This document shows, in pieces, positions 55,924 through 64,000 of a stretch of DNA of 64,000 nt. The translations under genes and the position numbers were made by a program. The notes below the pieces were generated by a model. The model did no database searches. It had not been told where the DNA came from and was given only the letters and a program-made list of their open reading frames with translations. This DNA is from Camellia lanceoleosa (taxonomy: Eukaryota > Streptophyta > Magnoliopsida > Ericales > Theaceae), in the NCBI GenBank assembly GCA_025200525.1, contig CM045762.1, forward strand, positions 83,791,893 through 83,855,892, written 5' to 3'. The stretch's first letter is position 1. Every line of letters begins with the position of its first letter.

Positions 55924-56504
55924 ACAGTTTTAGTTTTTTTTGTGCTGAATTGAATAATTTTTTAGAACTGTAAAATTTTACAGTTTCATAACTTTCTTTA
56001 GAACTGTAAAATTTTGTAAGTTCATAACATGTTTTTCAGTTTGATTAATAAAGATAAATACCTATCTGGTCATACTTTGAAGCGTAACATTTTATAGTTT
56101 CAAAACTTGTTTTTCAATTTGATCAATATTAGAAATTATTTGCTTAAATTCTACAAAAATTAAAAATAACATATGTTTTTTTTCATTGCTACTATTTGTT
56201 GTTCTTAGGTTTTTTTTTTTTCCTTCTTCTTTCTGTTTATTAATATTTAGCACATTTTACTATATTTTTTCACTTTAATTTCTTAGTTTATTCTTCTTAT
56301 TATTTTCGGTAATATTCTAGACATTTCAGTGAGTATTCGGCGATATTCTTGACATCCAGCGAATATTCTAGACACTCTGACGACTTCTAGTAACGTTCAA
56401 AACATTCCATCGATACTCCGACAAATTTCCGCTGATATTTGAACCACTTTCTGGTAATATTCAGGCGAGTCTCTGATGATCGTTTGACAAAAGTCCGACA
56501 ATAG
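55924..56504. repeat. Direct repeat flanking the virus-like segment, left copy
   Basis: About 581 bases nearly identical to 58905-59487 (for example TTCATAACTTTCTTTAGAAC, ATTCTAGACACTCTGA.GAC). At its right edge the 12-mer GTCCGACAATAG is present twice. The sequence is AT-rich and non-coding, and its ends are not LTR-like. Confidence 0.93.
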
Positions 56505-56515
56505 TCCGACAATAG

Positions 56516-57339
56516 TAACAATATTTCAGTCTACAATTCAAATGCGCGCTTACAATCGATTTCGTGCGACATTCCCACACAAAATAACAAATAATTGCGT
56601 TTTTTACAATATTATTGTACGCGCCATTCAATTGGCCTAAACTATCTCGGAATTCGGATACAACATTCTTTCCGATGTTGATAAATGTGTTAACGCCTTG
56701 ACGGCTAACAGCTGGATATTCATTCGATTGCGGCGGCATTAAAACGGGGACACGCCGCAATACAACAAAACGGTCTATTTCTGTGCCCCTTACCATACAT
56801 CCAGTTCGTGGGTCACCACTGGACCACAGAAATACATCTTCAAACTTAGGCGTATCTGCGACATTAGGAAACGGTCGACAGCGACAAATTCACATTGACC
56901 ATTGTCAAATATACGAGATGGATCAATGGCCACAGTTTGTTCTGATGCGAGTAGGGGCATCACGCATGTCGCTTTCGAGGCGGTGTATCGGCAACAACCG
57001 GAGACCACCGGTTTGGCGTAACACTACACCCTGGATATAGAGCGATAATAGCTTCAATTTCCGGGATAGTCGTTCATCCCTTTCAGTGCCAACCTCTGGC
57101 AAATCAAAATGAAAAAAATGAGGCTCATCATACGGGATAAAATCATCAATCCTCCAGATGGAATCACACAACGATTTAGACACAAATCGTTTTTTTTTGT
57201 AATAACTTTGTTTCCGTAGTTTAAAATATCTTCGACCGGAAACACCAGATCTGCTCGAGGTTGTCCAACGGCGACTAAAATTTAGTTTAGTTCTGGCGGT
57301 GTATGGACCCCGTTGTGAAAAACGGAAAGTAGTCGCCAT
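56516..57339 (-). pseudogene. Geminivirus nuclear-shuttle-protein-like remnant (BV1-like)
   Basis: From ATG 57339 the minus strand encodes about 275 codons spread over three frames, with shifts near 57000 and 56795. The N-terminus is rich in Arg, Lys, Ser and Tyr, like the nucleic-acid-binding and nuclear-targeting end of the BV1/coat family. The last part, near 56530-56640, carries NNIVKNAIICYFVW, which fits the C-terminal core of that family. The final codons run directly into the host repeat at about 56515, so the C-terminus is truncated or fused. In the virus this protein shuttles viral DNA out of the nucleus. A coat-protein origin is the alternative. A TATA box (minus CTATAAAATA) stands about 45 bases upstream. 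The copy cannot make a working protein. Confidence 0.68.
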
Positions 57340-57986
57340 AATCGATGATGGAACCCCACCATTAAATGCATCACATCGATTTTATTTTATAGGCGTAATA
57401 TGTTGACCGTGATATGGGTCAACATGAACAGGTGAAAGTATATAAATAACTGTTACTGTATAACGTATGGCCATTATTAATCACATATCACAAACGATGC
57501 AGAAACACCACCATCGTGGGCCATACGTATGTTAACTGTTCACCTTTTCGCTTGCGCTTCCCTTTAAATTTAAATTTCCCGCTTGCGCTTGCCTTTTTCG
57601 ACTTTTAATCCTGGCCGCAGATCTGGGCGCGGAGCGGAGACACTAGCCGACAACACGCCTCAAAATGCGGAAGGGAGCACCAATCAGGGGATGACACGTG
57701 GCGCGGGGGGCGTCGGGTAATATTAGTGGGGCGCTCACACCTATAACTCACTCCTAACTCTTTTCCACCAAGATAGTTTTGGGAGAGTGACTTGCGTCAT
57801 CCAGAGAGTTAGTGGCGTCATAGAGTGAGTTATGGCATCAATGCGACGTCGTTTTAGAGTCATCGTTTTAAATTAATTATTCTCCCAACTCTGTGAAACG
57901 GGATATATAAGAACATGAATTAGCCATTGATGCCCCAACTGAGAATTGTGTGTCTGACAATTCTAACATACCGCTGCGCTATCATA
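57340..57986. promoter_or_regulatory. Virus-like intergenic region between divergent frames
   Basis: About 650 bases with TATA boxes facing both ways (minus near 57380-57392; plus TATATAA at 57904-57910), a G-box-like CACGTG near 57696, and an inverted repeat ATAACTCACTC / GAGTGAGTTAT (57743-57753 and 57823-57833). The GC content is well above the flanking host DNA. Confidence 0.65.
57717..57725 (-). promoter_or_regulatory. Geminivirus-type origin nonanucleotide
   Basis: TAATATTAC on the minus strand, flanked by GC-rich sequence on both sides as at a rolling-circle origin. The flanks do not form a good stem any more, so the hairpin has decayed. Confidence 0.65.
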
Positions 57987-58740
57987 ATGTCTGAAGAAAT
58001 ACAACAAGCCGATCTTACAGATAGTCTCCATGAAAATGAAGAAGGAGATTTGGAAACCCAAATCATAGGCGACATCAAACTTACGGTATCCAACATACCA
58101 ATAACAAATCCAAAGATAGGCGTGCGGTGTGGCGAAAATCACATTCAAGTCGATGATTATTGACAAATGCAAGTTAAGCTCTGAGCCACAATGTCCATTT
58201 AATTCTCTTGGCGCGTCGAAGTGGAAATCTGAGACCTGCGATTCTGGCGGACGATCAATTCTGAGCCCGCTTTACATTTCGATTACATGCCGAGACATCA
58301 CATATTTTGGAAGCGCCTATCTTTGCAGATAAGAAAGGATGCCCATGGACGGCGTCGTACAAATTGCTACAAACAAACATCAGCGATGATGTGAAATATT
58401 GCAAAATGAAAGCCACATTGGCTTTCCAAACATCATCGTTCGGATGAAATTACTTATCGTCGCCATTAATAAGCTGTTTTTGTCCAAGGTATTCAATAAC
58501 AGCCACGTGGATATTTGGCACGTGGAGCGGAAAGTGGCGAAGGCAAGACTAACACGCTCAAATTCCGAATCACATTTTCGATCCACAAAAACATTGTCAG
58601 CACCGATGGGCCAATACGGTTCATCGGCCCAAAGAATAATGGTGGCGAATGTCGACAAGTTCAATTCGGGATGGGCACGGATCATTCGATCGGTAGCGAC
58701 TTAATTTTGCCGACCCACAGCCCATCAATAATCAACACTG
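57987..58740 (+). pseudogene. Geminivirus movement-protein-like remnant (BC1-like)
   Basis: The plus strand from ATG 57987 holds about 240 codons in several frames: 57987-58163 (stop TGA), then 58129-58332, a short piece near 58340-58440, and 58440-58704. Signature-like stretches are ITCRDITYF, CPWTASYKL and NNSHVDIWHVERK in the order expected for the BC1 movement protein of bipartite begomoviruses. In the virus it moves viral DNA between cells at plasmodesmata. At least three frame changes make this copy dead. The 3' part forms one arm of an inverted repeat. Confidence 0.65.
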
Positions 58741-58861
58741 GGCCAATTAATCAGCCTAACGGCAAAATTAAGTCGCGCTGACTGAATGATCCAGGCCCAT
58801 CCCGAATTGAACTTGCTGACATTCGTGCCGCCATTATTCTTTGGGCCGATGAACCGTATTG
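58612..58861. repeat. Inverted repeat within the movement-protein-like remnant
   Basis: Arm 58612-58712 is the reverse complement of 58760-58861 at roughly nine bases in ten, with a 47-base loop. The first 31 bases of the left arm match without a difference. A transcript on either strand could fold into a hairpin of about 100 bp. Confidence 0.92.
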
Positions 58862-58904
58862 CCCCCGGGATGAAATTACTTATCTCACTTTCCGGTAAAA
58901 TTTT

Positions 58905-59487
58905 ACAGTTTCAGTTTTTTTTGTGCTGAATTGAATAATTTTTTAGACCTGTAAAATTTTACAGTTTCATAACTTTCTTTAGAACTGTAAAATTTTGTAA
59001 GTTCATAACATGTTTTTCAGTTTGATTAATAAAGATAAATACCTAATACAGTCATACTTTGAAACTGTAACATTTTATAGTTTCAAAACTTGTTTTTCAA
59101 TTTGATCAATATTAGAAATTATTTGCTTAAATTCTACAAAAATTAAAAATAACATATGTTTTTTTTTCATTGCTACTATTTGTTGTTCTTAGGTTTTTTT
59201 TTTTCCTTCTTCTTTCTGTTTATTAATATTTAGCACATTTTAATATATTTTTGCACTTTAATTTCTTAGTTTATTCTTCTTATTATTTTCGATAATATTT
59301 TAGACATTTCAGTGAGTATTCGGCGATATTCTTAATATCCAGCGAATATTCTAGACACTCTGATGACTTCTAGTAACGTTCAAAACATTCCATCGATACT
59401 CCGACAAATTTCCGCTGATATTCGAACCACTTTCCGGTAATATTCAGGCGAGTCTCTGATGATCGTCTGACAAAAGTCCGACAATAG
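58905..59487. repeat. Direct repeat flanking the virus-like segment, right copy
   Basis: Nearly identical to 55924-56504. It ends GTCCGACAATAG followed by unrelated host sequence. Confidence 0.93.
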
Positions 59488-60935
59488 TGGGATGTAGAAG
59501 CATCTTTAATTTTTTTTTAAATGATTTTTTGGTAACAATTAAAAATATATAAGAATAATTTGTGCAAGTATTTTGTTTTGGAATTATATGAATTTTAAAT
59601 TTTGTGTATGAGACTTATTAGTAAAGTTTGAAAGATTTAGATCACGCCAAGTTAAAAAATAATTTATCCATCTATTTCTTGGGATTTTAGAAAATAATTT
59701 AATTATATATATATATCTATATATATGTTTAGAGTTAATTACCAAAAATTTCTATTTATAAATGTTATGGCAGCTCAAGTACTATTTAAGATATTTTAAA
59801 TCAATAAGTTTTATTTAATAAAATTGAGAATATTATCAGTTTATCTCAATTTTTAAAATCAAAAACATTCTTGATTTTGTATAGTAATGCTTCAGATAAT
59901 TGTTTCACTAACTAATGAAAAAAAAAGCATGAGAATAAACCTTTTTCCCTTTCTGCTTATTGGTTTGATTCAATTATCCAATAAAACAGAGAATATTATC
60001 ATTTTCTTTTCAGTTTTAAAAGTGAGAACATTATCAGTTTATTCATTTTTAAAGTTTTTTTTTACACATCAATATTTTATCATCATACTCCTTTATAGAT
60101 ACAAATTTTTTAGTTTTGCACAAAAGGATAATTCATTTTTTTTTAATAAAAAACATATTATTTTTTTTTCCATATATATATATATATATTAGTTTTATCA
60201 ATTTAAAAGTTGATATTTTACCGTTTTGAAAATTAAAATAAATGTCAAATTATCATGTTCTTTCATAGATAATCATAAATGATAGCCCATCATTGTTTGA
60301 AGGGTAATTTCGACTATTAAAAATTTAGTGGGACTTAAAAGTCCAAAAAATCTTAGTTAAGACTTAATGGAGTATAAGTTCATAAATTAGGACTTGTGTG
60401 TAAATATCTATTTTTTTATTTAGGAAAATTAGTAAAAAAAAATTCTTTCTAACTTTGGGTAGTAAGAGATATTCAATATATTTTTTTCTTATTAATTAAG
60501 GTTTTTTAATAATATTATTAGAGAGATTTCATTTTATCACAGAGAAATTTTAGATCGTCCAATTTTTGACTAATTAAAATTTTTCTGTAAAAATATTGAG
60601 GGATTGCAACTATTTTGACAAAGTTACATATTTTTTTATCTAACAAAATTCTAATATCAAATACCTTAAATTAAAATTTTCTTTTTAATTTAGCTTTCCA
60701 TTCTTGAATGAAAAGCATGTAAAATGGTGCTATACAACTATTAGATGATAGGTCACTAGTGGTAACTTTGATAAAAAATAAAAATAAAAATAAAAAAATA
60801 ATTATTTCTCACTATGATTGTTTTTTAATATACAAATGGACTTGTTTATGTTTTATCATTATGAGTTATTTCTTTAAAATTTTCGAAATTGAGATTCATT
60901 GATTTGTATTTAAAATTTAATTTCAAAAATATCTC
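59488..60935. other. AT-rich stretch without a gene
   Basis: Long T and A runs and (TA)n at 60171-60189. The 101-codon frame at 59887-60192 is mostly Phe, Ile and Tyr from T-rich DNA and is not a gene. Confidence 0.6.
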
Positions 60936-61358
60936 TGTGGAGTGATGGATTTAGAGTACTCCTGAATCCACGTAGATCTTAGAACAGTCCTCTTGAAGGC
61001 ACCTGAAACAAGAACAACTCCGGTCGAGGGTACCGGAATTAGCACTCTGACGGTTTAGTCAGTTTTCTCCTTTATCTTGCGTGAGGATTAGTGTTTTGAG
61101 TATACCTCATCATTGGAGTTCCCTCCTCCATTTATAGACCTTTTCCTCTTAGGTTTTATCCTCTACTCCGCACCTTGTCTGGATCTGAGCGCTTTATGGC
61201 AAGGAATTAGCATCAAGACCTGATGTCGAATCACAAGGGCATACTTGGCTTTTGTTTGAGGATAGTACTTGGCTTCATGAGTCCAATGGGTGAGGCCCAA
61301 TGAGCCGCTCCGCAAGTTGGGCCTGATAATAGTGGGCTACATAAATTCGGCTCCCACA
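60936..61358 (-). repeat. LTR fragment of a second Tat-type gypsy element
   Basis: The part GGCACCTGAAACAAGAACAA ... CTCTGACGGTTTAGTCAG resembles the right LTR of the first Tat element (TCACCTGAAAGC ... CTCCGACGCTCAAGTTAGA). It ends CTCCCACA at 61358 followed by ATTGCCCTTTG, a polypurine tract on the minus strand. It is therefore the 3' LTR of a minus-strand element that continues past the window. The left border is uncertain. Confidence 0.65.
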
Positions 61359-61554
61359 ATTGCCCTTTGAGTAGTCGGCTATTCGCAGACTCATATAGGT
61401 GGCGAACTCAGTATTTGAAAGGGCATCATTTGGAAACGTATTGGGAGTTGGGAATGCGGCGGACGCACTTTTTCAACACTCGTGCTAGAAAAGACGTAAT
61501 AGATAATGACTGTGGCTTCCCGCCTCTTCGTGCTCTCTCCTTATTTTATGCGTT

Positions 61555-63840
61555 TTGAAATATTTCCACCCTTTCATTTCGCCTGAGCTTCATTGTTGCG
61601 CAGCATTCATGACTTCCACCCCCAAGGCTTCCGTTGTCTCATTCCTACTTCTCTTCCAACTGGTGACCCTTTCATTTCCGTCCGTAAGTTCTTTGAGTTC
61701 CATTTTCTCATTTATTTTTATCGTTCAACCCCTTGTATCTTTGTCTTATTACCTTCACTCCGGTCCTCCCATGGCGAATCACCTTAAGGCTTTTCTTTTT
61801 GAAGATAGAGGCACTGCGTTTCGTCATCACTTTTCTAGCCCTAATGACTTTCAACTGTCATTAGTTGGAGATGGTGAAGTGAGCATGGAGAGGGCCAATG
61901 AGAACACCATTGTGTTCCCCCTTCTGGCAATCACCAAATGGGGGTGTCTGTTTTTCCCTCCATCCCACTCTTAGATCTGTACTACGGCATTGGGGTTTGA
62001 TTCCATCCCAACCCAAATCTGTACTTCGGTACTCCGACTTAACTTAGGAATTCCGGCCATTCGGCATCGCTACGTCCTTGCCAAATCTTCTGGTCAGCAA
62101 TGGCGGTATTTCTTCAAAGTGAAAGACACCAATCACCATCTGGTTACCATGCTTGCCAATTTTGGCAAAAAAGTGGATGACGTGATGGTGGCCATTCGCG
62201 GCGACTAGGAATTCAGCGAAGGAGAAGATTCCCAAACTCCTATTCCTAGGCTAAAGGACGAACCAGGTCGCCGATTAATCCCATCTAAACTTTATTTTTA
62301 TTCGGCATGTATACCATCTAACCGTTTCTTCTTGATGTAGGAAACAACTTGAAAAGGTCCCCCGCTTCTACTGACGAGACGATGCTCGCTCAAATCAAGG
62401 TGGTCCTTGAGTTCGTTGGTCGGCCAAATCTACAAGGCCAATCTGAGAGGTGGTATAAGTTGGCTCATTCTGAGAGGCGAACAACAACTTACAGCTTTCG
62501 AGTTTCCCAATTTCATATATCTGAGAGACATCGACGTTGGGGGATCATCCACCAATGAATAGGCCAACGGTGAAGAGGCCAACCAAAAAGACGTGGACCA
62601 AGCTGTTGACGCCGGAACAATCTGGAGACGAAAACGCCAAGTTGGTCTTCTCCCAAGCTAAATGGCCTAGAGAAAAACTTTTTGACCTTGAGCAAGCCGG
62701 CTCCAGTGAACAAATAGAAGTCGAAAGTCCACGAGAGGAAGACATTTTTCTAGACTTGGACGATTTACCTAGAGTCGGCTCAGAAGACTAGGCGGGTGAA
62801 TCCCTCGCGCAGTTTGCCAGAGGATGCAACACCAAAAAACTGGCAGCAAGGCGGAAGATGACACATGCCAAAGAAGTCATCGCCATTCCTCCAGTAACTG
62901 AAGTCGAGGCTGAGCCGGTGGATGCAGGATGACATTGAAATTACGCTCGAACCTACACTGGAGGAATCCATGATTGAACAGAGGGGGGAGAAGCATGTTG
63001 CCGAGGTAGTGGAGATGGTCGAATAGTCTTTTATGGAAAAGAGGCCAAGGATTGCTCCCTCCCTTGACTTGGCGACACCGTTTTTAATCTAGCCGAAAGT
63101 CAAAGGGTCATCACTCACAATCGAAGCCTCCGTAATGAAGGATCCGACGGTGGCTTTGAGGGTAGCCGTGATCATAGCCCTTCCTGTGGACAAGGCCACA
63201 TTCTGTGCCGAATCGGATATGGTTTTCGTTGCTTTGGCCGTGCAGTCAACTATTTTGCTAAGTGTCCACGCTTTACATCTTTGAGTTTGATATTTCTTGT
63301 TATTTATGTATTTTTGGTTTTGCACTAGGCCACTGAGATTGGATGCCGCCAACTCGATGCCTTGGAACTGATCAATGCATTGAGGGTTGAGGTTGTGGCC
63401 GAATAGAGCAAGTAGAAATCGGCTATAGCCGATCTGGCTATTGCCACTCAAAAGGTTGACGTTGAAACAAAAAAGCCCGCGGAGGAACGTGCTAAGGCTG
63501 TCGCCAAAGAAGAGAAAACAAGGCATGTAAACTTGCTGTGTCGTCTTCTGGCGAAAGCGGTGACGTTATAGGCGTTGCTTCTATAAACGGCACAAGCGGA
63601 CTTGGATAAGTTGAAAACTGTACTCCAATAGGCGCACTCGGCTGTTGAAGAAGCAAAATCAGCGGTGATCAAAGCCTTTGACGCCGAAGAGTTGGCCACT
63701 AAAGAACAGTATGCCAATGAAGCGCTAAAGTTCGAGAACATAGGCTTCAAGCATGGCTGGCTTAAAACCTTGGCAGCAGCAAAAGTCATGCTTGACATGC
63801 CGATTCTGTACGAGTAGGAGAAGTGGAGCCCCTGGAATTG
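61555..63840 (+). pseudogene. Transposase_28-like antisense ORF of a Tat element (copy 3)
   Basis: The domain starts near 61770 (MANHLKAFLFEDRGTAFRHH) and continues with LSLVGDGEVSMERANENTIV, LNLGIPAIRHRYVLAKSSGQ and KKVDDVMVAIRGD in two frames, matching copies 1 and 2. Downstream (62340-63840) are an acidic segment and a long coiled-coil-like segment with many Glu, Lys and Ala (DVETKKPAEERAKAVAKEEK, then EEAKSAVIKAFDAEE) interrupted by stops. The gene end at about 63820 is followed by ATATATAAAG and a normal-looking 3' flank. As in copy 1, it lies next to the element's 3' LTR and opposite to the expected gag-pol direction. Not functional. Confidence 0.72.
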
Positions 63841-64000
63841 GACCCTAAGGACTTCTGAATCTTTTGTGTTTGTTTTTGTTATTAAATTTTTTCTTTATGC
63901 TGTAATGGGGCCGTTTTCATATATAAAGTGAAACGGATGTAATGACTTCAATTTACCAATGAAAACAGTTTATTTTTGGCTTTCATTTTCTGTGTTGTAA
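63841..64000. other. Downstream flank of antisense ORF copy 3
   Basis: A 3' untranslated-like region (ACCAATGAAAACAG at 63955-63968) up to the window end. Confidence 0.4.

Larger units (their letters stand above)
56516..58904 (-). mobile_element. Endogenous begomovirus DNA-B-like segment
   Basis: About 2.4 kb with two divergent decayed frames and a central intergenic region, the layout of the DNA-B component of bipartite begomoviruses (about 2.6 kb). The minus strand is virion-sense: it carries the nuclear-shuttle-like frame and the nonanucleotide TAATATTAC. The plus strand carries the movement-protein-like frame. No replication-associated protein was seen here or elsewhere in the window. 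All frames are broken, so this is a fossil. Assignment is by remembered family features and motif order; a database search was not possible. Confidence 0.75.

Noticed and set aside
56516..58904. A geminivirus replication-associated protein gene
   Set aside because: No rolling-circle motif or helicase-like stretch was seen in any frame of the segment; the plus-strand frame fits a movement protein better.
55924..59487. LTR retrotransposon interpretation of the two 0.58-kb repeats
   Set aside because: The repeats lack TG/CA ends, a primer site, a polypurine tract and target duplications.
59887..60192. 101-codon Phe/Ile/Tyr-rich frame resembling a membrane protein
   Set aside because: Composition follows from T-rich DNA.
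1..64000. tRNA or rRNA genes
   Set aside because: No cloverleaf, T-arm motif or rRNA-like stretch was recognised on either strand by eye.

Overview
The window is a repeat-dominated stretch of a plant nuclear genome, almost certainly a eudicot. The evidence is plant-type Ty3/gypsy and Ty1/copia LTR retrotransposons, MITEs, a Helitron carrying pieces of an A-type cytokinin response regulator, and two intact wound-induced-protein genes. The species cannot be told from the sequence alone. Only the two small wound-protein genes (28182-28448 and 54638-54904, both +) look like functional host genes; almost everything else is mobile DNA in various stages of decay.

Layout. 1-10038: most of a minus-strand Tat-lineage Ty3/gypsy element (LTR, tRNA-Asp-like primer site, gag, protease, RT, two RNase H domains, integrase), then a 58-bp tandem repeat and a spliced gene-like ORF on the opposite strand; its left LTR lies outside the window. 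10039-19640: one copy (block A) of a duplicated segment, split by a complete copia element (11316-18199, target duplication TTAAA), then a second copy of the antisense Tat ORF. 19640-28040: AT-rich DNA with a small non-autonomous gypsy derivative (22169-24725, target duplication GTTAT), three TIR elements and a 107-bp minisatellite. 28182: first wound-protein gene. 30108-35684: second copy of the duplicated segment (block B), interrupted by a 3.5-kb Helitron and two MITEs that block A lacks. 35685-53309: a large degenerate copia element with an 8-kb insertion that reads as one solo LTR nested inside another. 54638: second wound-protein gene. 55924-59487: two 0.58-kb direct repeats flanking a 2.4-kb segment that resembles the DNA-B component of a bipartite begomovirus. 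60936-64000: the LTR end and antisense ORF of another Tat element, running off the window.

The most unusual content is the begomovirus DNA-B-like insertion. A decayed nuclear-shuttle-protein-like frame and a decayed movement-protein-like frame diverge from an intergenic region that still holds the nonanucleotide TAATATTAC on the strand expected. The movement-protein remnant ends in an inverted repeat of about 100 bp per arm that could fold into a long hairpin RNA. Also notable are the Helitron with its exactly recognisable empty site, the intron-bearing antisense ORF of the Tat elements, and a complementarity shared by two copia families between the primer-site position and the LTR.

All family assignments were made by eye from motifs and translated frames; no database search was possible.
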